The notes below the pieces were generated by a model. It searched no databases and had not been told where the DNA came from. It saw only the letters and a list, made by a program, of their open reading frames with translations. This document shows, piece after piece, positions 48,334 to 59,800 of a stretch of 64,000 nt of DNA. The position numbers were made by a program, and so were the translations under genes. How positions within the stretch are numbered: position 1 is the first letter of the stretch; the number at the start of each line of letters is the position of its first letter. The stretch comes from Ulva prolifera (lineage: Eukaryota; Chlorophyta; Ulvophyceae; Ulvales; Ulvaceae): positions 2,364,001 to 2,428,000 of the forward strand of contig CM041200.1 of NCBI GenBank assembly GCA_023078555.1. Direction: 5' to 3'.

Positions 48334-49891
48334 ATGGCTACAATTCCTCCTTCCACTGCCCTCGCGGCAGTTCCCGGCCCGTCTGGTGTTGCGACTGCAC
48401 CGTCGAATCGTACGCCTCGCTTTTCGGCGACTGCTGTACGCTTGCATCTCTCATACTGCATTTGTAATCGAACATGAAGCTACTCTAGTTGTGATGTCAC
48501 ACCCCGAGCATATGTCCGGGCCATCCACGTCCTGTCACGGGAAAGGTGCACATCCTGCCCGTGGCTTGCAGAGGCTGAATGGAGTCATCCATCTGGGATT
48601 GTTCCCCAACTCCAAAATGTGGTATCGACGGTGAACCTGAAGTGCGCCCTCGACTTGGCATCAATCGCTCAGAGGGCCCGAAACGCGGAATACAATCCCA
48701 AACGCTTCGCTGCGTGTATTGTGCGGATCAAGGACCCCAAGACCACTGCTCTTATGTTCAACAGTGGGAAGATGGTCATTGCCGGGGCCAAAAGCGAGGA
48801 TCAGTCCAGGCTCGCAGCTCGGAAGGTGACAAACCACGCATTTCTTGACACGCCCCGTGTTCTTGATACACTTGCGCTCGACAAGGCAGTCCTGTATATT
48901 TCGCCAAGTGCGGCTGTGGTTTTGATCGGCTGCCGCGGCCGGAAATAAGGATTCACCGGCCACATGTGTACCTTGACACACCCGAGCCATATGCAGTACA
49001 CTCGGATTCTTCAGAAGCTCGGTTACCAGGTCATATTCTCTGAGTTCACCGTTCAGAATATGGTGGCTTCCTGCAGTGTCAACTTCCCAATTCGGCTAGA
49101 AGGCCTGGCTGCAAAGTTTGATATGTTCTGTAACTATGAACCTGAAGTGTTTCCAGGCTTAGTTTTTCGCATGAAAAAGCCTAAGCTGGTGCTCCTCATT
49201 TTCGTGACCGGGAAGATAGTTCTGACCGGGGCCAAGCGCGTAGAACAGATTTATGATGCGTTCGACAACATCCATCCGGTCCTTTTGGAGTTCCGCAAGG
49301 ATGATGCACGCCGCATAGCTCGCACACCAGGAACAGCATCGACCCTACAGCAGGGAACGCCAGCCCTGCCTGGCATTGATCATGCCATGGTGCCACTCGA
49401 TGAAGCTGGAATACCGCAAGTGCCATCCCACATGCTGCAGGTATGACCGTCACTGCGATGTGGCAATTTAGTTAGGGGTTAGTGCATGGAATGCATTTTG
49501 TATTTTGCAACCTCCCGGACTTTTGAGCTTGTGTGAGGCCTCATGCCTGACTGTGGCCGATGTCGTGCAGCCGGGTGGGTCTTCGGCAATGATCCCACCG
49601 CCCACTGTTCCCAGCATGCTCCCCCCGCCAACCCCAGCAACAGCAATGGTTCCTGCTCCGACTCCCGCCAATGCCCCCCCCCCTCCGACTCCTGCAGGGA
49701 CATCTGTACCGCCACCCACTCCTGCAGCCGGAATTGCTATTCCACCCCCAACACCAGCAGTGCAGATTCCTTCAACTCCAGCCACCGGCATATTCATCCC
49801 TCCTCCGACACCTGCGGTCAGCATCCCTGCAGCTACCCCTGCATCTATGGTCCCGCCACCGACCCCAGCAACGTCGGTGCCTCCACCATGA
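48334..49891 (+). CDS. TBP: TATA-binding protein with a proline-rich C-terminal extension
   Basis: Four exons: 48334-48409, 48572-48825, 48997-49440 and 49571-49891. The saddle has both direct repeats: [56 protein letters not shown], then [32 protein letters not shown] and [10 protein letters not shown]. The four DNA-kinking Phe positions (KRF, LMF, EVF, LIF) are kept. TBP nucleates PIC assembly for all three nuclear polymerases. Ordinary TBPs end a few residues after LLEFRK; here about 45 more residues in exon 3 and 106 in exon 4 follow, the latter built of PPPTPA-like repeats. The exon 3/4 junction is phase 0 (CTGCAG|GTATGA to GTGCAG|CCGGGT). If that intron were retained, translation would stop at once after HMLQV, giving a shorter form. 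Confidence 0.93.
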
Positions 49892-50477
49892 TTTGCACAA
49901 GAGAATCTGGAGTGTAGAAGCCTTTTTTTAACATGAATGATCGAAAATGAGCAATTCTAGCGTCATATGTACTTGAAACTGTTAGACTGTATGACCTGAG
50001 TGCGATCGGGATATCCTTGATCGTGAAAGTCGAAGTGCGGCTTTGGACACTGTAAGCATGCTTTCTTCTGACTTAGTGTTTGGCTCTGGGGAAAAGATCT
50101 GGAATACCTTGCATCATCAGAAATGTGCTCCATCTGTGTAAATGGTGTTAGAGCTGCAGCCATAAGCTTCTGCCGTGCTGAGCTTGTCAACGCTCCCTGT
50201 CTTGATCATTTAACCCTACATCAGACGCCGAGCATGAGGACGCATGCTTCGACAGCGCACTTGTAGCCATGGTATGTAGATCGTCCGAGTATAGCTACGA
50301 TCCTTTGAATGAATGCCGGCATTGGGCCCGTTTTGAACACCAGCAGCAACTGTAATTTTGTGTTCTGAACCCCCTTAGCTGGTACCTTCTCCGTCGACGC
50401 AGTCCGTTCCGAGCAGTATATCGTCGACAGCTGTGTTTGTCTTTCACTTGCTCTGGAACCGCGCCGGAAAATATATC
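49892..50477. other. Intergenic, TBP 3' flank and CCT3 promoter
   Basis: No gene. The sequence ATATATC directly precedes the CCT3 start codon. Confidence 0.5.
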
Positions 50478-53169
50478 ATGTCGCAATTCAGCGTTTTTCA
50501 GCAGCAAACTAAACGTGAGTCTGGCAAGAAGGCGCAACATGGCAATATAGCCGCGGCGAAGGTAAGGTCAACACGCGAACAGCGATCCACAGCAAATGGA
50601 AGATGCACGCTTGTAAACATCCCGATCCTGTTGCAGGCAGTGTCAGATATTATTAGATCAACCCTCGGACCCAGGTCTATGCTTAAGATGCTACTAGATC
50701 CCAATGGCGGTACGGCCAGCCGGTGACGCTGCGCAAACGTGTTTCAGAACGTTGCACTCCCACACAGCGCGGTGTAACGGCTCCCTGTTGCAGGAATTGT
50801 TTTGACCAACGATGGGAATGCTATACTGAGAGAAATAGATGTGTCGCACCCAGCTGCCAAGGTAAGCCTTCACCTGTACTGCATATGTCAACGTATCGTT
50901 GATCAGCTTACACCGGCGGCGGGTGCAGTCAATCATTGAGTTGAGCAGAACACAAGATGAAGAAGTGGGGGATGGGACCACATCCGTCATCATCCTTGGT
51001 ACGCGTCCTATGCACAATGCAGGTCATGGGCTGTACAATGCGCGGCACTAGTGCTGGCAGATGCGAGCCACTGCTTGCGATCCCCCTGAATAATCTCGAT
51101 AAGCAAATCCATGAAAGCCTTTTGGGTTGATGCAGCTGGAGAAATGTTGACAGCTGCTGAGCCACACCTGGAGAGGAACATTCATCCCACGGTCGTGTGC
51201 CGTGCACTGATGAAAGCCCTAGACGACGCAGTCGAGGTTGTCGAGAAGCTTGCTTTCACAATCGACTTCGATGATAGAGACGCTCTCTTGAAAGTTGTGG
51301 ACAGCTGTATCGCCACAAAGTTCACACGGCGGTTTGGATCATTGATACCGGTTTGCCCCGTTATGCATTGTGACATGCAGTCATGATGCTGTTGGGTTCC
51401 CATGGCGATGTCTCCGCACATCATTGCCGCAGAGAGCCGGAATGCCAGTTTGTATTCTGGTGCCGGCCACATTTTGCATCAGATCTTCAACATTTTCACT
51501 GCCTTCAGCTCATAACACGATGTGCAGGAATTGGCAGTGGATGCTGTGCGATGTGTGATGCGCGTCAACAAAAATGAAAAGCGCGAGGTGGAGGTGAAAA
51601 AGTATGCAAAGATTGAGAAGATTCCAGGTGGTGCTATAGAGGATTGTCGTGTCCTGGACGGAGTGCTGTTCTCCAAAGACGTGGTCAACCCGAGCCGTAT
51701 GAAGCGCGTCGTCCGCAACCCGAGGATCCTGCTTCTGGACTGCCCTGTGGAGTACAAGAAGGGAGAGAACCAGACAAATGTCGAGCTACTCAATGAGACA
51801 GACTTCGCGGAGCTGCTCAGACAAGAGGAAGAGGTACGGCACACCAAACCCCCAAGCAGAAGCTTGCTGCATTTTTGAACATACATGAGGGTTGGCAGGC
51901 CTGAAAACTCTGCACACACAAGTCTGCCACATCTGCCCCTACGATGTACCAAGTTAGCGGCTCCGTGATTCAGGAGATCAAGCGCATGGTGGACCACATC
52001 CTGCAGTTCAAGCCGACGGTCGTCATCACCGAGAAGGGCCTCAGTGACTTTGCGGCGCACCACCTGCAGAAGGCCGGCGTCACGGCAATCAGGCGCCTGC
52101 GCAAGACCGACAACAACCGCATCGCCCGTGCCTGCGGCGCCACCATTGTCAACCGCCCAGAGGACATCAAGGAGACAGACATCGGCACCGGCGCGGGGCT
52201 ATTTGAGGTGAAGAAGATCGGGGATGACTACTACACGAGCATTGTGGAGTGCAAGGACCCCAAGGCGTGCACAGTGCTGTTGCGGGGGGCATCGAAGGAC
52301 CTGCTGAATGAGGTGGAGCGCAACCTGCAGGACGCGATGGGGGTCGCCCGCAACATCGCGCTCGATGCACGCCTCGTGCCCGGCGGCGGCGCAATCGAGA
52401 TGGCCGTCAGCCACGCGCTGCAGCAGCGCGCGGCCGCGATGGAGAGCGTGGAGGCGCTACCGTACAAGTCGGCCGCGACCGCGCTGGAGGTCATCCCCCG
52501 CACCCTTGTGGGCAATTGCGGTGCGCCCTGAGGCTGGTGGTCAATTTGAATGAGCGGCTTGCACGTCATGCTTGTTGCAAACGCCCTGCACCGCCCCATT
52601 GCGGCGGTGCGCAAGGTGATCCTGCCGATACTGTGTGGGAGTGCAGACACTGGCTGGCAAATCTGGGTGGGCTGGGGTCCCTGGATGCACCAAGCCACAG
52701 CTCATGCAGATGTATTTGCTTGGGTTCTGGTCGAGCTGGCTTGCGCCTGGTCCAGCTTCTCGGCGATTTGCACACGCACACACATACCCCGGTGTAGCCA
52801 CGACTCAAATGCCTCCAGTTTCCAGTGCTGCCTGTTTGTGAGGCGTGCCCGGTTGCAGGAGCCAACATCATCCGGACGATGACCAAGCTGCGCGCAGCGC
52901 ATGCTGACAAACCTGGCTGCAGCACTGGCATCAACGGTGAGACTGGAGAGATCACCGACATGAAGGAGCTAGGAATTTGGGAGCCTGTGGCCGTCAAGTT
53001 GCAAACGATGAAAACAAGTGTCGAGGCGGCAGTGCTGCTGCTCCGGATTGATGACATCGTCAGCGGGATGAAGAAATCGAGCCGGGCTGCCGCGAAACCC
53101 ACCCCAGCGGGCACACAAGTCGAGGGTGACGGGGACAACGTGGACTCAGAGCGTATGCTTGCCGAGTAG
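50478..53169 (+). CDS. CCT3: Chaperonin CCT/TRiC subunit gamma
   Basis: Eight exons join in frame: 50478-50561, 50637-50709, 50794-50861, 50929-50998, 51135-51350, 51528-51833, 51974-52520 and 52859-53169; about 558 residues, normal for the family. Landmarks in order: SDIIRSTLGPRSMLKMLLD, TNDGNAILREID, the ATP-site GDGTTSV, the apical domain with TEKGLSDFAAHHLQKAG and RLRKTDNNRIARACGA, GTGAGLFEVKKIGDDYY (gamma-type), ARLVPGGGAIEM, and ANIIRTMTKLRAAHA with LGIWEPVAVKLQTMKTSVEA. It forms part of the cytosolic 16-subunit ring that folds actin and tubulin. The 3' end lies 237 bases from the convergent epimerase gene. Confidence 0.95.
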
Positions 53170-53405
53170 TGTGCACGTCTGCGAATTTTGTCACGGGACG
53201 CCGTGGTGAGTTCATGCCCAGATCGTGAAGTTTTCATATGTGTGTATGCTCTGCAGACAGCAGCGATGCGCTGTGTGAAGAGCAAAGCGGGGGTACTGTG
53301 ATGATGCAGCAGGACGTTGCAACAGCCAGGCGGCAACAAATTGTAATGCATCTGGTGCACGCTGTCGCTGAACACGTTCCAGTTTCGCATACAGAGCAGA
53401 GGGCT

Positions 53406-56285
53406 CTACTTGACTGACACCCCGTAATTTGCCTCGACAGTCTCAATAGCAGGGCCGAGGACTGTGGCGAGAGCCCCTTGCCCCTGCTCCTGGATCTCCA
53501 CATGAAACTGCTGGTGCTGCGGCCGCACGTCGACCTCGGCCTCCGCGGCCCAGTCCAGCGTCCTCTTGATCCCATCTTTCACCGACACAAAGCCCTTGAT
53601 GTCGAACATGCACCACGATCGGTCATGCACCGCCTGCACCACACACAGCCTGCTGTGCCCCCAGCTATGCCTCTCGTGCCCTCGCCAGCAGCAGCAACCA
53701 CCTGGCCTGCACTGGGACACGCGGGCCGGCAGCGGGGCCTGACTGGGTATTGAGCAGCTGCATAGCCCAGAAATGCATCTCCCCAGGCCTCACAGCCCAA
53801 GCACGGCAGCCAAGCAGCTGCGCCTCGAGGCACACAGCCTCACAGCCCAGATCAAGGCATGTGGGGGTACCGCAGCAGCTGGAGCGCCCCAGTAGCATGG
53901 CTAGAGGGGAAGGCAGCAGAGCGGGGGGGGGGGGGGGGGCACCTGCACGTGGTGCGCGGCGGTGACTACAGGCGTGTTGGCGATGTCAAGGGGCTTGCCT
54001 GAGGCCGCCTCAACCTCTGCAACGACGTCTGCCACGCTGGCGACCTCGTCACTGCCGAGGTTGACGACATCGAAGTCCAGCTCCGGCAAGAAGCCCGCTT
54101 GCGCGGCCAGCTGTGCTGCGTCCCCGACGTACGTGAACTGCCGCTGCTGCGAGCCGTCGCCGTGGATGGTGACCGGCGCGCGCGACAGCGTCTGCAGCAC
54201 ACGGCGGATCAGCCGGCGTGCGGGGGCAGGCAGGCGTGCCTGCGGCTGAGGCGGCGCCAGGCTGCGCACAGTGAGACCCGGCCCCGCGCTTGTGCGGCGC
54301 TCGCAGCCCTCACGGCGCATGCCGGCCGCATCGTGAGCCGACACACGGACGTCTCTATCTGGGCAGCAAGCCAGGCTAGATGGAGGCTTCCGTATGTCTC
54401 CACGACAACAGGATGACATCCACAGCTGACTGAGCAGTCATCCCTCAGAGTCACGAGGGGTGCAAAATGTATGCATGCAAGCACTGTGCAGGCCTAGAAT
54501 CTTCGGACGTCTTCCCGTGTGGCACTCACGACGCCCCCCAGATGCAGAGCACCTTCAACATGCACTTGCGCCTGCGCGGCGACCGATGACCTGGTTGCAT
54601 GCATGAATGTGGAGATTCGTGAGCTGCTGTTGCGTGTGGAGGTCAGGCGGGAGGTGGGAGGGCGCACCGAGGCGACAGCCCGGGCGATGAGGGAGCTGCG
54701 GGCAGGCTCAAAGTCCATGTTGGGGCCGTAAGCACTGTGCACGCGCAGGATGATGTACTCCAGCCCGAAGTACTCCGCCGCGGCGCGGAGGTGCTGCTCA
54801 GCCGCCAGCTTGCTCACACCTGCAGCCACCCCGCTGTCTACTGCCACGGTGGCGGTCCGCAAAACGGAACATGTGCCCACGGGGCGTTGTTTGCATGTGA
54901 CGGATGCACTGCGTATGGCGGGTACGCAGGCGGGCGGGAGAGGGGTGCGTGCCGTAGGGGTCGGTCGGGAGGGTCTGGGAGGTTTCGGCCCAGGGCCCGG
55001 GCGCGTTGCCGTACACGGCGGTCGAAGAGACGAGCACGAAGCGCGGCGTGCGTGACTTGACGGCGTGCGTCACGAGGTTGGACGTGCCGACCTGCATGCA
55101 TTCGCACAGGCGCTGACTCGCGGGCGTGCGCTCCTCCGGCGTGTTCGGCGCTGGCCTGCAGGAGGCTCATGCGGGGCATGAGCGGCTGCAATCGCAGCCA
55201 CGTGCGCCGCTGCCCCACGCAGCGACTGCTTGTGGTGGTGTGATAGAGGTGTGGTGGAGTGATAGTGGCACGGTCGGCGGGCCCATGTGTGGGCGGGATG
55301 ACGTGCTTGTGCCATGGGCCAGGGGCCATGCAGATACCCACGGAGACCGAGGAGTAGGACCTGCGTCATCTGCAGTGCGTACGCCTCGGGGTGCAGGCGG
55401 GCGAGTGCCGAGCTGGCTGCAGTTGCAGTGGCTGTGAGAGGGAAGCACTGGCTGGAGGTGGGGAGCGGCGACGATCACCTCGGCACAGGGCTGAGTGGGC
55501 AGGCCACACCAAGTTTGCTTCGTAGATGCGGCTGGGGAAGTGATGGGATATGGCACTGCCGGCGAGCTCGCTGGCGTGGAAGATGACATCAAAGCTGTGC
55601 TTGGCAAAGATGCCTGCCAGGAAGGTCGAGTTGGCAATGTCACCCTTGAGGATGCGGATGTCCGACAGGAAGGGCACGTTGCCTGCGCCCTGAGAGAAGT
55701 CATCCAGGCCAATCACTTCGGCTTCCAACTCTTGTGCGCAGTATCTGCACGCTCGATGCCTGGCAGGACAAACTGTGGATTGGCCAGAGCAGCCCCTCAT
55801 GGCACTGTTGATATGCGGCCAAGCATCCAGTGAGGTTTTACATAGAATAGGTGCGAGGAACAAGCCGCTGCGTCAGGGATAGCGGCATGTGTCGGCCTGG
55901 AGCAATCTCGTAGAACATGGAGCGGGACCGAAGCTGGGTGCCTGGGGCATACACACCTCGCCAGATGCGATCCTATGAAGCCTGCAGCACCTGTGATGAG
56001 TACCTTTTTGCCCTTCGCGGCTGAGGGGTCGAATGGTTCCGGTGGCCGCGTGCAGAAGGTGCGCTTGTTGTGCGGGACTGGCTGGACCTTGACTGGCTTG
56101 CTCGGCAGCAGAGTCCCCAGGAAGAACGCAGCGGTCACGAGTCCCAGATATATGAGGAGTCCAATGACGACGCTCGTCTTGTTTTTCGTGGACGCGTCTG
56201 AGCCCGGAGCGCCCCGCTTCGGGCTGACATTCCCGCTGCCCGGCCCAATGCTCTGCGACTGGGCCCGCCGCATGTCGCGCAACAT
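53406..56285 (-). CDS. Membrane-anchored NAD-dependent sugar epimerase/dehydratase (extended SDR)
   Basis: Six exons on the minus strand: 56285-55957, 55744-55510, 55091-54953, 54819-54668, 54191-53943 and 53633-53406. A short basic cytosolic tail is followed by one membrane span (VVIGLLIYLGLVTAAFFLG), the layout of a type II Golgi protein. The SDR domain has KVLITGAAGFIGSHLAR (NAD loop), GLDDFSQGAGN, GDIAN, FVLVSSTAVYG, PYGVSKLAAE (catalytic Tyr-x3-Lys), RVHSAYGPN and TIHGDGSQQRQFTYVGD. It most resembles UDP-sugar 4-epimerases or decarboxylases that feed glycan synthesis in the Golgi lumen; the exact substrate is not readable. The intron that splits the Gly codon after the catalytic Tyr uses a GC donor (TACG|GCACGC). 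The next-to-last intron begins with a long C run. Confidence 0.87.
53923..53939. repeat. Poly-C (minus strand) just inside an epimerase intron
   Basis: Seventeen G on the plus strand; on the transcribed strand CAG|GTG is followed directly by the C run. Confidence 0.9.
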
Positions 56286-56877
56286 GCGATCCTCAGTGGC
56301 TCTACCGATTGCATCTATAGCTTTCCAACATCGCCAATTCGTGTCCGTGCGAAAGCATGGCTACATCTGTGATGGATCAGATCGACTGCCTGGACTGCGA
56401 ACGCGATACCACCGGGCTATCAAACATATGTATCAGACAGGCATGTAGCGCTCGAAACTGATGTTTGTTGGCTATGACACCCGTGTGAGCTGCTACGCGA
56501 GCGTGACGCGGCAGTGGGTTCAACATGCAGGCCTGGCCCAGATGACACGCATAGTCGCCCCACAACTTCATGCAGCCCGGAGCAGTCGAAAGTATCGTCC
56601 CAAATCATGCACAGTTCATGCACATGTGCACTCTCTACTCTCACCGATCGCTACTGTTCTTGACAGCCCTGCTCAGCGCCACTCGGAGCTTGCACCATAC
56701 ATGTTGCACCATACGCGCCACATCGATCAGTCCCTCCTGTAACTGCCCACGTCCCGCTACAGGAGAGACGTCAAGTGCTCATCGCTCAAGACGTCGTACA
56801 CAATCCCTGCTACTCTAGTTCTAGCATGATCTGACGGACGCAGCTGCACGTGCATGGGCCCAGCACCAATCATGGTT
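56286..56877. other. Intergenic, epimerase 5' flank and aminopeptidase 3' UTR
   Basis: No gene recognised. Confidence 0.45.
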
Positions 56878-59800
56878 TCAAAGCATGTACACGTTCTCGA
56901 CGTCGTATCCGAAGCCATAGTCGTCCACAGCCATCGGCATGTACATGGCCCCCTCCGCTGCGTAAGCGTAGTCGAATGCATTGAAGAACTCCCACTCGTA
57001 CTCCTCAACCCAAGCGCATGTGTCCTGCACCACCCGGGCCCGCGCGGCCGCGTTCGTCCGGATCTCGGCGACCGCCTCGGCTGCATACTGCGGCAGCACC
57101 GCCCCGAGCGCCCCCCTGAAGAAATCTTCCGCCTCCTCGGCGCGCGCCTCGGACGCAAACCCTGCTGCAACACGCGCCAGCAGCTGCATCACCGCGAGCT
57201 CCTGCGCCTCTGCCGTGCCCCCGATGAGGTCCTTCAGGGTTTCCTTATACACCTGGCAGAGCTCCCACATCTCACCGCGCCGCTCCTGCGACACCGCAGC
57301 CATGGCCTCGATGTACATCCTGATGTTCTGCGCCTCCACCTGCACCGCACGCAGGCCTGCCACAAAGCGCACATGCATGACACGCCACGAGTCCGCGTGA
57401 GCCGCCACTGCCCAGGGTTGTGAGGTGGTCGTGCTTGCGATTCCGGATGCATGGCTGCCTCAGTGGGCCCTGCCTGAGGGCGGGGGGGCCACGCGCCGTG
57501 AGTCGAGCGAGAAGACCCACGGGCTGAATTCACTCGGCGCGCAGTGCAAGTCCGAACTCACGATGCCGGGCGATCGCGCAGCGCATGCGGAGGAGCAGAG
57601 GCGGCGCACCTGCCCGGACCGTACAAACTCAAACGCGGCATTGACGTTGCTGTTGAATGCCAGCGCGCGCAGCACGCGGCCGCGCTCCTCCGGGTCGGTG
57701 CTGCTGAGCAGATGCATGCGCAGCCGCTGCACGACGTCGTCCCCCGGCGACGCCGATTGTACCGCGATCGCAAACAGCGCGCCGCGCACGTCCGCATGCA
57801 GCGACTGCTCATGGTGAAGGTACGCCGGAACCGCCGCCATCGCCAGCTCGGCCACCCTGGTCGTCGGCCCCAGCGTGGCGTGCAGCTGCAGCAGCGCGGC
57901 GCGCGTCAGCCGCTGCTCCCACGGCTCCGCTGCGCCGACGAGCTGCGGCTGAGCGGAGGACAGTCCAAACGCGTCGGCGGCGGGGCCGAGCAGCATCGCG
58001 GACATGAACAGGGCGAGGTCGTAGCCGCACAACACCTCTTCTTCCAGCTCCGCAGCATCCACCAGGGAGCGCAGCTGCTGCAGGCTCTGGAGCGCCGCCC
58101 ACACGCCATGCTCGCCTTGCGGCGGGCTAACCGGGGGCGCCTCCCCCGAGGCGGCCTCCGCCAGCCGGCGCCCGGCGCGCGGGCTGGGACCGGGTCGCCC
58201 GGCATGCTTCGGCGGTGTGTGTGCGGATGGGGAAGATGCGGCGAGGGGCGGCCCTGCCGTCCCGTTTGTGGCACTCTTTGCGGATGACGCCGCAGCGGGG
58301 CGGTGGTGATCCGGGACGCGCCGCGGCGCCTTGGGCGGCTGCAGGCCTGGCGCAGCGGCAGCATCCGGCGTGTCCACGGCTCCGCTCGGGGTTGGTTTGG
58401 GACTCGGGGGCGGCGGCGGGCTGGCCGGTGCTGGTGCCGGGGCCGCCGCTGTGCTGAGGTGGCCGGCGACGGACGACACGAAGCGCAGGAAGTGGCTGAC
58501 GGCCAGGTCGGTGGTGATGGCGAGCGCCCAGGAGTCGATGAGCAGCCCCGCACGGTCCGCCGGCGGCAGCGCGTCCTCGTGGATGTGCAGCGCCTCCCAG
58601 AGGTCCTCCGAGTAGGCCACCCTGCACCCGCCGGACCTCACCCGGCCACAGCCTCCGGGCCCCACCCTGCTGTCGGCACCCACCATGCGCGAGAGTGAGC
58701 ACGGCGATTGATGCACCCCACCGCAGCGCTGAAAGGTGCAAGCGAAGTGGCCTCAACGGGACACCCCCCCCCCCTGTGTGAGGTGGCGAGACAGCGCCGC
58801 GCAAATGCAACAAGGGCATGATTCGCACACGCAGCTGCAGCGGGGCCGCACCTGAAGGCGCCGAGCTGGCCGGCGTTGACCTTGACAGCCTCCGCGTCCT
58901 CCGGCCATGGCACCGCGGCGACCGTCGCGTTCATCTCCAGCCACGGCACCCCTCCTTCAGGGTCCGCCGACGCCCCGAACCAGCCGATGCTGTGGTATGT
59001 CAGCGGCAGCCACCACGCCTCGGCCTCCTCTGAGTGGGCGCCCCCCTGCCGGAATTGCTCGATGCGCAGCTGCCCCTGCGCACGCGACGCCATCAGCATC
59101 GGGCTGCCCTCCCGCTTCGCCCACCCCTGCGCCCACAGCGGCAGCGGCATGCCCGTCTCAGTCTCCATCGCCTCCAGCAGCGTGTCCGTGTGCCCGGTGC
59201 CAAACTTATATGCCTCCAGGTACCCCCGCAGCGCGTTGAAGAATGGATCCTCCGGGGGGGGCGCGGCCGCGTCGCGCAGCCGCCGCCGCACCTGCCACGC
59301 CGCCTCCTCCGGCCCCCCCGCCGCCGCAACCCGCAGCATGTGCGCGTGCAGCATGCGCAGCACGCTCGCGCCCTTGTCGAGCGCGACGCGGCCAAATGCG
59401 GCCTGCGCGTCCGCCTCGGACTGCACTGCGGCCTCGGGGCGCGACAGCGCGGTCGTGGACGGCAGCGCGTCGGCGGTGAGCGCCGGGTCGAGCACCTCCG
59501 CGACGAAGGCATGCATGTAGGTGAGCGGCCCGGCGGCGGTGAACTCCGTGGGTAGGGCGGACTTGTCGTAGCTGTTCCAGAAGAAGCCGGCCGCGATGCG
59601 CTCAAAGTAGCGTGCGAAGCCCTCTGTCAGCCACGCCTCCGTCCACCACGGCAGCGTGACGAGGTCACCTGCAGCCACACGTACGCATGACGGCGGCATG
59701 GGGTTACAAGCGGGCCTCGGGTATGTGACAGGGCACAGCGTACCGCAGACGCATGAGCCGAGGCCATCCGGGCATCGCAGGCCAGTGCGCTTGGCACACA

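Noticed and set aside
53923-53939. Assembly gap or sequencing artefact at the poly-G runs
   Set aside because: Exons on both sides remain in frame with proper splice sites, so no break is needed, although the exact run length may be unreliable.
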